Source of the DNA: Parasphingorhabdus sp. | Lineage (GTDB): Bacteria > Pseudomonadota > Alphaproteobacteria > Sphingomonadales > Sphingomonadaceae | Length of the DNA stretch: 45,851 nucleotides | Direction of reading: 5' to 3' | NCBI GenBank assembly: GCA_030373505.1 | Contig: JAUCYS010000019.1 | Span: 1 to 45,851, forward strand | In this document: positions 1-7,980 of the stretch, piece by piece | Position numbering within the stretch: position 1 is the first letter of the stretch | Layout of the letters: every line of letters starts with the position of its first letter | The notes under the pieces: generated by a model | What the model was told of the DNA's origin: nothing | The model's database searches: none | The model's input: only the letters and a program-made list of their open reading frames with translations | Program-made: the position numbers and the translations under genes

Positions 1-2
1 CA

Positions 3-134
3 GACGTCACCAAGCGCAATCTGCTCTATGAACTGAACGAGATAGCAGCGCTGGAGGGGCTCAACATGGCGCATGAAAATTATACACGCCTGCAGGCGGT
101 TCAGTATAATCTCATGCGCAAATGGATGACCTGA
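3..134 (+). CDS. C-terminal fragment of an unidentified protein
   Basis: An open frame enters from the left edge of the window and stops at TGA 132-134, giving 43 residues that begin DVTKRNLLYELNEIAALEG and end NLMRKWMT. The 5' part lies outside the window. The piece is helical and rich in Leu, Asn and Glu, with no motif I can name. It converges with folE, whose stop codon lies 12 bases further on. I do not recognise the family. Coding is supported by the frame being open right to the window edge with codon use like that of the neighbours, but the fragment is short. Confidence 0.5.
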   Translation, partial: DVTKRNLLYELNEIAALEGLNMAHENYTRLQAVQYNLMRKWMT

Positions 135-146
135 CCGGCGTTCCGG

Positions 147-767
147 TCAATAGCCCATCAGGCTCAGAACTTCCTTGCGGCTGCGGGCGTCATCCAGAAA
201 GCATCCGCGCAGGCGGCTGGTAATCATGCCGACGCCTGGCGTGCGCACGCCGCGAGCGGTCATGCAGCTGTGGCTCGCCTCGATCACGACCGCCACGCCA
301 TGCGGCTTGAGATTGTCCCAGATACATTCCGCGACCTCTGCGGTCAGCCGTTCCTGCACCTGCAGGCGGCGGGCAAAGCCGTGGAGGACGCGGGCCAGCT
401 TGGAGATACCGACGACCTTGTCAGTCGGCATATAGGCGATGCTGGCCTTGCCGATGATCGGTGCCATATGATGTTCGCAATGCGAGTGGAACGGAATGTC
501 CTTGAGCAGCACCAACTCGTCATAGCCGCCGACTTCCTCAAAGGTCCGTGCAAGATGCATGGCGGGGTTTTCGCCATAGCCCTCGCAATATTCCTTCCAT
601 GCCCGTGCAACCCGTTTCGGAGTGTCGACCAGGCCTTCCCGCTCGGGATCGTCGCCGGCCCAGCGCAGCAGGGTTCGCACCGCTTCCTGGACCTCGTCCG
701 GAACCGGGATTTTCTGGGCTTCGCGCTCCGCGAGAGCGTCGACAATGGAGTTGGAATAATCGGCCAA
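147..767 (-). CDS. folE: GTP cyclohydrolase I
   Basis: This enzyme converts GTP to 7,8-dihydroneopterin triphosphate, the first step of tetrahydrofolate synthesis, in the cytoplasm. The 206-residue protein has the normal length for the family. The zinc site is complete: Cys97 and His100 in HCEHHMAP and Cys168 in SHSCMTARG. The core signature KVVGISKLARVLHGFARRLQ is present at about 117-136. The start is a TTG codon at 767 with an AAGGA Shine-Dalgarno six bases upstream; no ATG is available near the N-terminus that would keep the first helix. It is a single gene, facing the tRNA-Arg upstream. Function is certain from the motifs; the TTG start is very likely. Confidence 0.97.
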   Translation of the reverse strand: MADYSNSIVDALAEREAQKIPVPDEVQEAVRTLLRWAGDDPEREGLVDTPKRVARAWKEYCEGYGENPAMHLARTFEEVGGYDELVLLKDIPFHSHCEHHMAPIIGKASIAYMPTDKVVGISKLARVLHGFARRLQVQERLTAEVAECIWDNLKPHGVAVVIEASHSCMTARGVRTPGVGMITSRLRGCFLDDARSRKEVLSLMGY

Positions 768-866
768 GACAGGTCCTTCAGTTCAGCACATGCAATGCCG
801 ACAAGTTAGGCCAGCCCGGCCCCCGGCGCAAGTACACCTTGGGGTATATCCGCAAAAGAAGGAAGG

Positions 867-943
867 TGGTGCGCCCAGAGAGATTCGAACTCCCGACCCC
901 TTGATTCGTAGTCAAGTACTCTATCCAGCTGAGCTATGGGCGC
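867..943 (-). tRNA. tRNA-Arg (anticodon ACG)
   Basis: On the minus strand the sequence folds as a standard cloverleaf of 77 bases including an encoded CCA end (867-869). The acceptor stem is GCGCCCA paired with TGGGCGC, the anticodon arm is TTGACT-ACG-AATCAA, and the T loop is TTCGAAT. The ACG anticodon is normally edited to ICG by TadA and reads CGU, CGC and CGA arginine codons. Confidence 0.97.
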
Positions 944-956
944 TAACCAGACGGTG

Positions 957-985
957 CAGATAGGGGGTGAAGTCTCCGCTGGCAA
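957..985 (-). promoter_or_regulatory. Promoter of tRNA-Arg
   Basis: On the minus strand TTGCCA (980-985) is followed after exactly 17 bases by TATCTG (957-962), a good fit to a housekeeping sigma-70-type promoter. The -10 ends 13 bases before the first base of the mature tRNA, so a short 5' leader is expected. This is inferred from sequence only. Confidence 0.6.
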
Positions 986-1034
986 CCGATTTTTCTGTTT
1001 TTCGGAACAAAGACGCAATGTTTCCATCAAGCCG

Positions 1035-1496
1035 TTATTTTGGGTCCAGCAACTTTTCCATATACACCAACTGAACACCGGCTTCACCGGTACGATGTGT
1101 TTCCCGGTATCCCAGATGACGATAATAATCCACATTTCCAGACATTGCTTCATTGGTGTACAGGCGCAGCAATTTGATCGAACGAGCGGAGGCATATTCT
1201 TCTGCATAGGCCATAAGAAAAGACCCAAGTCCGTTTCCTTGTTCCTCCGGAACAATTGCGATGGTGCGCACGAGGATATGATCGTCGCCGGGAACCAGAA
1301 TCAAGACACCCAGAATTACTCGGTTTTTGCACAAGACATAGGCATGCTGACTGGCAACCAATTCGGCATAGTCATCTGTCATTGGCTGCGGCTTGCGGCC
1401 AAGCAGCGGAATATAGTCGCTATAAGCCGCGCGAATGATGGCTTCCATTTCGCTGACATCTTCTTGCCGCGCAAGCCGGATGCGAAACCCCACCAC
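1035..1496 (-). CDS. GNAT family N-acetyltransferase
   Basis: A single-domain acetyltransferase of about 153 residues. The acetyl-CoA binding region is visible as VRTIAIVPEEQGNGLGSFLM (motif A, R/Q-x-x-G-x-G/A type), followed by the IKLLRLYTNEAM strand and the YYRHLGYRETHRT end motif typical of small GNAT enzymes. The substrate cannot be read from the sequence. I place the start at GTG 1496, one base past the ppdK stop codon; a neighbouring GTG at 1493 and an ATG at 1448 are alternatives, the last of which would remove the first strand. The frame remains open further upstream, but that extension lies inside ppdK and is Arg/Pro-rich shadow sequence. It is probably translated from the ppdK message. 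Confidence 0.85.
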   Translation of the reverse strand: MVGFRIRLARQEDVSEMEAIIRAAYSDYIPLLGRKPQPMTDDYAELVASQHAYVLCKNRVILGVLILVPGDDHILVRTIAIVPEEQGNGLGSFLMAYAEEYASARSIKLLRLYTNEAMSGNVDYYRHLGYRETHRTGEAGVQLVYMEKLLDPK

Positions 1497-1497
1497 T

Positions 1498-4179
1498 TCA
1501 GTCGGCTTTGGACAACGCCGCCTGCGCCGCCGCCAGACGCGCGATAGGCACGCGATAGGGCGAGGCGCTGACATAATCGAGGCCGGTTTTCTCGCAGAAG
1601 GCGATCGAGGCGGGGTCGCCGCCATGCTCGCCGCAAATGCCGAGCTTGATGCCGGGCCGGGCCGCCCTGCCCCGTTCGGCTGCGATTTCGATCAGCTGGC
1701 CGACCCCCTCGATATCGAGGCTGACAAACGGATCGCGCGGGAAAATGCCCTTGTCGACATATTGCGTCAGGAACCGTCCAGCATCGTCGCGCGAGACGCC
1801 GAGCGTGGTCTGGGTCAGGTCGTTGGTGCCGAAACTGAAAAACTCGCCATGTTCGGCGATCTCGCCGGCCATCAGCGCGGCGCGCGGCAGCTCGATCATG
1901 GTGCCGACGAGATATTCGATCTCGCGGCCCTTTTCGGCGAACACTTCTTTCGCCATGCGGTCGACGACATCCTTCATCAGCTGCAATTCGCGTGCCGTCG
2001 CGACCAGCGGGATCATGACTTCGGGAATCGGCGCCTCGCCGCTCTTTTCCGCCACTTCGCAGGCCGCCTCGAAAATCGCACGGGCCTGCATTTCGTAGAT
2101 TTCGGGATAGGTGACGCCAAGACGGCAGCCCCGATGGCCGAGCATCGGGTTGAACTCATGCAGTTCATTGGCCCGCTGTTTCAGCGTTTCGACGCCGACA
2201 TCGGCGGCTTTCGCCACTTCCTCGAACTCCGACTGGTGATGCGGCAGGAATTCGTGCAGCGGCGGGTCGAGCAGCCGGATGGTTACCGGCAGGCCGACCA
2301 TGACCTCGAATATCTGGCGGAAATCGTCGCGCTGTTCGGGCAGCAGTTTGGCCAGCGCCGTGCGCCGGCCCTTCTCGTCGGGAGCCAGGATCATCTGGCG
2401 CACCGCGGTGATCCGGGAGCTGTCGAAGAACATATGTTCGGTGCGGCACAGGCCGATACCCTCGGCGCCGAAATCGCGCGCCACCTGGCAGTCGAGCGGG
2501 GTTTCCGCATTGGTGCGGACGCCAAGACGGCGGACCTTGTCGGCCCAGACCATCAGCACGCCGAAATCGCCGACCAGTTCGGGCTGGATCGTCGCGACGC
2601 GGCCGACCATGACCTGGCCGTTGCTGCCGTCGATGGTCAGCATGTCGCCTTCCCTGAGCTCGCGGTCGCCGACCTTCATGACCTTGGTTTCATTGTTGAT
2701 CGAGATGGTGCCGGCCCCGGAAACACACGGTCTTCCCATGCCCCGGGCAACCACGGCGGCGTGTGACGTCATGCCGCCACGCGCCGTCAATATGCCCTTG
2801 GCGGCATGCATGCCGTGAATATCCTCGGGCGAGGTCTCGACCCGGACCAGAATGACGTCATCGCCCATCTCGGTGCGCCGTTCGGCGGTGTCGCTGTCAA
2901 ACACGATCAGGCCGCTGGCGGCACCGGGAGACGCCGGCAGACCGGTGGTCAGCACATCGCGCTTGGCTTCCGGATCGAGCGTCGGGTGGAGCAGCTGGTC
3001 GAGCGCCATCGGATCGACCCGCAGCACCGCCTCTTCCTCGCTGATCAGCCCGTCATGGGCCATGTCCACGGCGATCTTCAGCGCCGCCTTGGCGGTGCGC
3101 TTGCCGTTGCGGGTCTGCAGCATCCACAATTTGCCGCGTTCCACGGTGAATTCGATATCCTGCATGTCGCGATAATGGCGTTCGAGCAGGTCGAAGACAG
3201 CGGCCAGTTCCTTGTAGGTCTCCGGCATCGCCTCTTCCATCGACAGCGGCTTGGCATTGGCCTCCTCGCGGGCGGCTTTGCTAAGATATTGCGGCGTGCG
3301 GATGCCGGCGACAACATCCTCGCCCTGGGCGTTGATCAGCCATTCGCCATAATAGAGGCTCTCGCCGGTCGACGGATTGCGGGTGAAGGCAACGCCGGTG
3401 GCGCTGGTTTCGCCCATATTGCCGAAGACCATCGCCTGGACATTGACCGCTGTGCCCCATTCGGAAGGAATATCGTTGAGCCGGCGGTAGACCTTGGCCC
3501 GCTCCGCCTGCCAGCTGCCGAAGACGGCGCTGACCGCGCCCCACAGCTGGTCGTTGACGTCCTGCGGGAACGGCTTGCCCCAGAGTTTTACGACCAGATC
3601 CTTATATTCGCTGACCAGCGCCTTCCAATGCTGAGACTCCATCTCGGTATCGGTGAAAAAGCCATTGTCTTCCTTGATAATTTCCAGCGCTTCTTCGAAC
3701 GCATCATGGTCCAGTTCGAGCACCACGTCGGAATACATCTGGATGAAGCGGCGATAGCTGTCCCAGGCGAAACGCTCGTCGCCCGAGGTCCTGGCCAGGC
3801 CTTCCACGGTTTCGTCGTTCAGGCCGAGATTGAGCACCGTGTCCATCATGCCCGGCATCGAGGCGCGGGCACCGGAGCGGACCGAGACCAGCAGCGGATC
3901 GGCCGGATCGCCGAATTTCTTGCCGGTCACCGACTCGATATGGGCAACACCCTGAGCGACTTCGTCGCGGACGCTGTCGGGATATTGGCCGCCTTCGGCA
4001 TAATAGCGGGTGCACATTTCAGTCGAGATGGTGAAGCCGGGAGGCACTGGCAGCCCGATATTGGCCATTTCGGCAAGATTGGCTCCCTTGCCGCCGAGCA
4101 GGTTGCGAGCCTCGGTCTTGTCAGACGGCGCGCCGTCTGCATCCATGCCGCCACCGAAACGATATACATATTGGGTCAT
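1498..4179 (-). CDS. ppdK: Pyruvate, phosphate dikinase
   Basis: This enzyme interconverts pyruvate, ATP and phosphate with phosphoenolpyruvate, AMP and pyrophosphate, giving PEP for gluconeogenesis or, in reverse, pyruvate from PEP. At 893 residues it has full family length. The N-terminal ATP-grasp part starts with [20 protein letters not shown]. The swivelling phosphohistidine domain holds the phosphorylated histidine near residue 473 in [18 protein letters not shown]. The C-terminal PEP/pyruvate barrel ends in [16 protein letters not shown] with the catalytic Cys near 849. The start is ATG 4179 with GAGG upstream. A GNAT gene follows directly. The window also holds the tail of pckA, so two PEP-forming enzymes are encoded within 45 kb. 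Confidence 0.98.
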   Translation of the reverse strand: MTQYVYRFGGGMDADGAPSDKTEARNLLGGKGANLAEMANIGLPVPPGFTISTEMCTRYYAEGGQYPDSVRDEVAQGVAHIESVTGKKFGDPADPLLVSVRSGARASMPGMMDTVLNLGLNDETVEGLARTSGDERFAWDSYRRFIQMYSDVVLELDHDAFEEALEIIKEDNGFFTDTEMESQHWKALVSEYKDLVVKLWGKPFPQDVNDQLWGAVSAVFGSWQAERAKVYRRLNDIPSEWGTAVNVQAMVFGNMGETSATGVAFTRNPSTGESLYYGEWLINAQGEDVVAGIRTPQYLSKAAREEANAKPLSMEEAMPETYKELAAVFDLLERHYRDMQDIEFTVERGKLWMLQTRNGKRTAKAALKIAVDMAHDGLISEEEAVLRVDPMALDQLLHPTLDPEAKRDVLTTGLPASPGAASGLIVFDSDTAERRTEMGDDVILVRVETSPEDIHGMHAAKGILTARGGMTSHAAVVARGMGRPCVSGAGTISINNETKVMKVGDRELREGDMLTIDGSNGQVMVGRVATIQPELVGDFGVLMVWADKVRRLGVRTNAETPLDCQVARDFGAEGIGLCRTEHMFFDSSRITAVRQMILAPDEKGRRTALAKLLPEQRDDFRQIFEVMVGLPVTIRLLDPPLHEFLPHHQSEFEEVAKAADVGVETLKQRANELHEFNPMLGHRGCRLGVTYPEIYEMQARAIFEAACEVAEKSGEAPIPEVMIPLVATARELQLMKDVVDRMAKEVFAEKGREIEYLVGTMIELPRAALMAGEIAEHGEFFSFGTNDLTQTTLGVSRDDAGRFLTQYVDKGIFPRDPFVSLDIEGVGQLIEIAAERGRAARPGIKLGICGEHGGDPASIAFCEKTGLDYVSASPYRVPIARLAAAQAALSKAD

Positions 4180-4240
4180 TCATTTGCCTCATCACTGTCC
4201 CGCCGCTCCCTTTAAAGGAGCCACAAGGGGTGGTTTATGA

Positions 4241-4265
4241 GGAGGCCGGCTCGATCCCGGCCTCC
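4241..4265. repeat. Perfect 9-bp hairpin in the glyS-ppdK gap
   Basis: GGAGGCCGG (4241-4249) and CCGGCCTCC (4257-4265) pair perfectly across a 7-base loop. There is no T run on the minus strand after it, so it is a poor terminator for glyS. It may be part of the leader of ppdK or a remnant of a dispersed repeat. Confidence 0.5.
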
Positions 4266-4297
4266 GAATTTGTGGGTGAGGATAGACACCACCCCAC

Positions 4298-4325
4298 CCC
4301 CTCCTCTGAAGAGGAGGGGCTTTTT
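4298..4325 (+). repeat. Hairpin CCCCTCCTC/GAGGAGGGG followed by CTTTTT
   Basis: CCCCTCCTC (4298-4306) pairs perfectly with GAGGAGGGG (4311-4319) across TGAA, and CTTTTT follows on the plus strand. It has the form of an intrinsic terminator, but on the strand opposite to all nearby genes. The arm sequence resembles a repeat element often seen between genes in sphingomonads, so I list it as a repeat. Together with the hairpin at 4241 it fills most of the 219-base glyS-ppdK gap. Confidence 0.5.
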
Positions 4326-4398
4326 CGTTCAGTCCTTTGCCGCAAACATCTCGCTGCCGAACTTTACAAACTTTGCATTGTTATGAATCAAAACTCTT

Positions 4399-6780
4399 CT
4401 AGCCCTCGATCTGCGAAAAATCAGCGACCTGATGGACGGCATCGCGAAAGCGCGCGAGCAGGGCCAGCCTGGCTTCGCGCTTGCTTTCGTCCTCGTCGTT
4501 CACGGTCACATCCTCGAAAAACTGGTCGATCGGCCCGCGCAGCGCGGCAAGCGCGGTCATCGCGGTTTGGAACTGTTCCGCCTCGATCGCAGCGGTGACC
4601 TGCGGCTGGGCGGCGTCGAGCGCGTCGATCAGGGCCTTTTCGGCTGGTTCGGGGGTGTAGGAAAGGGTTTTGTTCCCCTGCGCAGGCAGGGGTCCATCAC
4701 GGACCGGAGCGTCAGGATCAGAGGTCGGGAGATGGGCCCCTGCCTCCGCAGGGGCACTGGTTCCACCTTCCTTCTTCAAAATATTCGAAGCCCGCTTGTA
4801 GCCGGCGAGCAGATTGACCCCGTCCGCGGTCTCGACAAAGGCCTGCAAGGCCTTCACCCGGGCGAGCAGGCGCACCAGATCATCTTCGCCGCCTAGCGCG
4901 AACACCGCATCGATCAGGTCGTGACGGACGCCTGCTTCGCGTTGCTGAACCTTCAGGCGGTCGGCAAAAAAGTCAGGTATGGTTGTAAAAATACTCTTTT
5001 GTTTTGCCAGATATTCTTGATATTCCGTTTCCGGCATATCCTTACGGACCATGGCTTTCGTATAACCGGCCAATGCCCTTGTAATGGCTTCCCACAGAGA
5101 AACCCGGAGGCCATTACGATTTAGCATTTCGAGTATACCAAGTGCAGCTCGTCGAAGCGCAAATGGATCTCGGGAACCGGTAGGACGCTCATCAATCACA
5201 AAAAACCCAACCAACGTATCCAGCTTATCCGCCAGACTCACCCAAACCGTCACCGGATCTGTCGGCACTTCATCGCCCTGCCCGACCGGCTTGTAATGAT
5301 CTCTGATCGCGTGTGAGACTTCTACCGGAAGCCCTTGTTTCTCTGCATAATAACCGCCCATCAAGCCTTGCAGCTCGGGGAACTCGCCGACCATTTCGGT
5401 GACGAGATCGGCTTTGCAGAGACGTGCGGCCTGCTCGGTCTGTTCCGGGTTGGCACGGAGTAACCCAGTCCCTTCTAAAGACGCCAACCACTCAGCCAGC
5501 TTGGCCACACGCTCTACCTTGTCGGCAACCGTTCCCAATTTCTCGTGGAACACGATGTTGCCCAATTTCTTTGCATGATCCTCCAACTTGGTCTTCTGGT
5601 CAAGTTCCCAGAAGAATTTCGCGTCGGAGAGCCGCGCGGCGAGGACCTTTTCATTCCCCGCAATGATTGCTGCGCCGCCGTCGCTGGCGTAGATATTGGC
5701 CGTGCAGACGAAATAGGGAGCCAATTTATCCTCCCTGTCGCGCAGCGATGGGGAGGTGGCATCCGCTGTAGCCTTGGCGGAGGCGGGTGACGGAGGGGCC
5801 CCTCCACCACGCTGCGCGCGGTCCCCCTCCCCATGCTGCGCATCGGGAGGATATTTGCACACGAAATATTTCTGGTTCACCCGCGCGGTCAGCTGGATCA
5901 CCTCTTCCGGCACTTCCAGAAAGGCCGGATCGAACGAGCCGAGCAGCGGCACCGGCCATTCGGTGAGGCCGGCATTCTCGATCACCAGGCCCTCGTCTTC
6001 GACCAGCTGCAGTCCAGCGTCCGAGGCCGCCCTGGCAGCGCCGTCGCGGATGATATTCTGGCGTTCATCGTGATCGACGATGACATGGCAGGCGCGGAGT
6101 TTTTCGGCGTAATCGCCGGCGTTGCCGATGGTGATCCTTCCAATTTCCGTTCGTGCTGAGCTTGTCGAAGCACCTTTCGCCAGCTGCCCTTCGACAGGCT
6201 CAGGGCGAACGGAGTGATGAAAGCGGTGGCCGACCGTCTCGTAGCCCGACTCTATGCCGTCAATTTCGCATTCCACGAGATCATCGCCGAGGATCGCGAC
6301 AATACCGCTCAGCGGCCGCACCCAGCGCAGGCTTTCGGTCGAGGCGCTCGCCTCGCCCCAGCGCATCGATTTCGGCCAGGGAAAGGCGCGAATGATCGCC
6401 GGGATGGCTTCGGCCAGGACATCGCGTGTCGCCCGCCCCGGCTTGTTGATCACCGCAAAATAGGTCGGCCGGCCCTTGATATCGCGCACTTCCAGCTGAT
6501 CGCGAGTGACGCCATTTTTGCGGCAGAAGCCCTCGACCGCCTGATCCGGCGCGCCTTCCGGCGGGCCCTTGGCTTCCTCGCTGACCGCCTCGGTCTGCGC
6601 CGGCAGGTCTTTGGCAATGAGCGCCAGCCGTCTTGGCGTCGAATATATGGTGATTGCCCCGGCTTTCAGGCCGGCTTCGGCCAGTTGCGCGGTGAACAGC
6701 CGTTCGAGATCGGCGCGGGCTTTCGCCTGCATGCGAGCGGGGATTTCTTCAGAGAACAGTTCGAGGAGGAAGTCGGTCAT
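4399..6780 (-). CDS. glyS: Glycyl-tRNA synthetase, beta subunit (with three in-frame repeat insertions)
   Basis: The beta chain of the tetrameric alpha2-beta2 glycyl-tRNA synthetase, needed for tRNA-Gly recognition. The start is ATG 6780 (MTDFLLELFSEEIPARMQ, a family hallmark), with GGGAGG seven bases upstream; an upstream in-frame start at 6819 lies in repeat sequence and is rejected. The C-terminus has the usual anticodon-binding end, QFFEDVTVNDED. At 793 residues it is about 90-100 longer than normal family members. The excess is explained by three palindromic repeat elements read through in frame, at residues about 190-212, 311-351 and 676-703. The conserved blocks on either side (IGRITIGNAGDY, KLAPYFVCTANI, YKRASNILKKEG) remain in register, so the gene should be functional. 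It is transcribed after glyQ. Confidence 0.95.
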   Translation of the reverse strand: MTDFLLELFSEEIPARMQAKARADLERLFTAQLAEAGLKAGAITIYSTPRRLALIAKDLPAQTEAVSEEAKGPPEGAPDQAVEGFCRKNGVTRDQLEVRDIKGRPTYFAVINKPGRATRDVLAEAIPAIIRAFPWPKSMRWGEASASTESLRWVRPLSGIVAILGDDLVECEIDGIESGYETVGHRFHHSVRPEPVEGQLAKGASTSSARTEIGRITIGNAGDYAEKLRACHVIVDHDERQNIIRDGAARAASDAGLQLVEDEGLVIENAGLTEWPVPLLGSFDPAFLEVPEEVIQLTARVNQKYFVCKYPPDAQHGEGDRAQRGGGAPPSPASAKATADATSPSLRDREDKLAPYFVCTANIYASDGGAAIIAGNEKVLAARLSDAKFFWELDQKTKLEDHAKKLGNIVFHEKLGTVADKVERVAKLAEWLASLEGTGLLRANPEQTEQAARLCKADLVTEMVGEFPELQGLMGGYYAEKQGLPVEVSHAIRDHYKPVGQGDEVPTDPVTVWVSLADKLDTLVGFFVIDERPTGSRDPFALRRAALGILEMLNRNGLRVSLWEAITRALAGYTKAMVRKDMPETEYQEYLAKQKSIFTTIPDFFADRLKVQQREAGVRHDLIDAVFALGGEDDLVRLLARVKALQAFVETADGVNLLAGYKRASNILKKEGGTSAPAEAGAHLPTSDPDAPVRDGPLPAQGNKTLSYTPEPAEKALIDALDAAQPQVTAAIEAEQFQTAMTALAALRGPIDQFFEDVTVNDEDESKREARLALLARFRDAVHQVADFSQIEG
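4674..4755. repeat. Palindromic repeat element C inside glyS
   Basis: The arms 4674-4696 (CCCCTGCGCAGGCAGGGG core) and 4733-4755 (CCCCTGCCTCCGCAGGGG core) are inverted copies matching at about 20 of 23 positions, with a 36-base centre. This type, CCCCTGCGNAGGCAGGGG, is usually intergenic. Here it is translated as part of GlyS (APAEAGAHLP...PLPAQG) at residues about 676-703. Confidence 0.8.
5730..5850. repeat. Dispersed repeat element B, copy 1, inside glyS
   Basis: This 121-base element is bounded by CCTCCC and GGGAGG. It is a close copy, in the opposite orientation, of the element at 6787-6892: long shared stretches include GACGGAGGGGCCCCTCCACC and GGTCCCCCTCCCC. It is about 15 bases longer in the middle than the intergenic copy. 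In GlyS it encodes a low-complexity stretch (RAQRGGGAPPSP, SAKATADATSPSLRDR) at residues about 311-351. Confidence 0.85.
6147..6212. repeat. Palindromic repeat element A inside glyS
   Basis: The 24-base arms 6147-6170 and 6189-6212 are inverted copies matching at 21 of 24 positions (CTGAGCTTGTCGAAG against CTTCGACAGGCTCAG), with an 18-base loop. This is the well-known sphingomonad-type intergenic palindrome. Here its 66 bases equal 22 codons and are read as SVRPEPVEGQ...GASTSSARTE within GlyS. Confidence 0.85.
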
Positions 6781-6786
6781 GATTTT

Positions 6787-6892
6787 CCTCCCTGTGCGGA
6801 GCACGGGGAGGGGGACCACGCGCAGCGTGGTGGAGGGGCCCCTCCGTCAGCCGTTCCGGCTGCCACCTCCCCATTGCTGCGCAACAGGGAGG
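6787..6892. repeat. Dispersed repeat element B, copy 2, in the glyQ-glyS gap
   Basis: This 106-base element fills nearly all of the glyQ-glyS gap and is the inverted counterpart of copy 1 inside glyS (5730-5850). Both have CCTCCC/GGGAGG ends and a GGGGCCCC centre. Its end nearest glyS reads GGGAGG on the minus strand, six bases before the glyS ATG, and so appears to be the glyS ribosome binding site. Confidence 0.85.
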
Positions 6893-6913
6893 AAAGAAAT
6901 GCGTAAACTCCCA

Positions 6914-7777
6914 TCACGCCGCCCATCCGTTCTTCACCATATGCGCCTCGCAGCTGCCCTTGGCGAGGTCGCGGACGCGGCCCATGTAGCTGGCGCGTTC
7001 CTGGACCGAAATCACGCCGCGCGCCTGTAAGAGGTTGAACATATGGCTCGCCTTGATCGCCTGCTCATAGGCCGGGATCGGCAGCTTCTTCTCGAGGCAG
7101 TTTTCGCATTCGGCGGCCGCCTTGTTGAACAGGTCGAACAGGGTCTCGGTATTGGCGACTTCGAAATTCCACTCCGACATCTGCTTCTCATTTTCCAGGA
7201 AGATATCGCCGTAAGTCATTCCGGCACCGTTATAATCCAGATCATAGATACTATCGACGCCCTGGATATACATGGCCAGCCGTTCGAGGCCGTAGGTCAG
7301 TTCGCCGGACACCGGCTTGCAGTCGAAACCGCCCATCTGCTGGAAATAGGTGAACTGGGTGACCTCCATGCCGTCGCACCAGACTTCCCAGCCGAGCCCC
7401 CAGGCGCCGAGTGTCGGGCTTTCCCAGTCATCCTCGACAAAGCGGATATCGTGCAGCATCGGATCGATGCCGATCGCGGTCAGGCTGTCGAGATAGAGCT
7501 GCTGGATATCCGGCGGCGAGGGTTTCAGGATCACCTGATATTGGTAATAATGCTGCAAGCGGTTGGGATTTTCGCCATAGCGGCCGTCGGTCGGGCGACG
7601 GCAGGGCTGGGCAAAGGCGGCTTTCCACGGATCGGGACCAAGCGCGCGCAGCGTGGTGGCGGTGTGGAATGTCCCTGCCCCCATTTCCATATCATAGGGC
7701 TGCAGGATCGCACAACCCTGATTCCCCCAATATTCATGGAGTTTCAGGATGATCTGCTGGAAGCTGAGCGGCTTCAT
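6914..7777 (-). CDS. glyQ: Glycyl-tRNA synthetase, alpha subunit
   Basis: The catalytic alpha chain of the alpha2-beta2 glycyl-tRNA synthetase, which forms glycyl-adenylate and charges tRNA-Gly with the GlyS beta chain. The protein has 287 residues from ATG 7777 ([20 protein letters not shown]). A TTG at 7786 would add three residues and cannot be excluded; neither has a clear Shine-Dalgarno. The class II catalytic motifs are clear: [35 protein letters not shown] and [15 protein letters not shown]. It lies directly upstream of glyS, separated only by a repeat element, and the two are surely co-expressed. No part is missing. Confidence 0.97.
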   Translation of the reverse strand: MKPLSFQQIILKLHEYWGNQGCAILQPYDMEMGAGTFHTATTLRALGPDPWKAAFAQPCRRPTDGRYGENPNRLQHYYQYQVILKPSPPDIQQLYLDSLTAIGIDPMLHDIRFVEDDWESPTLGAWGLGWEVWCDGMEVTQFTYFQQMGGFDCKPVSGELTYGLERLAMYIQGVDSIYDLDYNGAGMTYGDIFLENEKQMSEWNFEVANTETLFDLFNKAAAECENCLEKKLPIPAYEQAIKASHMFNLLQARGVISVQERASYMGRVRDLAKGSCEAHMVKNGWAA

Positions 7778-7882
7778 ATCGGTCAATTTGCGGGCTTTCT
7801 ACGCGAAGGCAATATTTACGCGCTGCTTTGGCGAAGGCGGGCACAGGGGTCAAGGGAGGATTGGTCTGAAGCAAAAGCTTAT

Positions 7883-7962
7883 TCGTCATGCTGAACTTGT
7901 TTCAGCACCCCTTGAGATTCGTTCCTGCCGCCAGAGGTCCTGAAACAAGCTCAGGATGACGA
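7883..7962. repeat. Palindromic repeat element E between glyQ and the molybdopterin oxidoreductase
   Basis: The 27-base arms at 7883-7909 and 7936-7962 are inverted copies matching at 24 of 27 positions (CATGCTGAACTTGTTTCAG against CTGAAACAAGCTCAGGATG). It fills the middle of the 203-base gap between glyQ (start 7777) and the molybdopterin oxidoreductase (stop 7981), both on the minus strand. It could act as a transcript 3' stem for the oxidoreductase. The rest of the gap shows no other signal that I can support. Confidence 0.8.
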
Positions 7963-7980
7963 TGCTTGCTCCGCCCACCC

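Noticed and set aside
1497..1625. N-terminal extension of the GNAT gene into ppdK
   Set aside because: The added residues are Arg/Pro-rich and come from the out-of-frame end of ppdK; GTG 1496 gives the normal domain start.
4298..4325. Intrinsic terminator for glyS
   Set aside because: The T run is on the plus strand, while glyS and ppdK are transcribed from the minus strand.
4399..6780. glyS as a pseudogene or assembly error because of its extra length
   Set aside because: All three insertions keep the frame, conserved blocks remain in register, and each insertion matches a known repeat form, so a functional gene is more likely.
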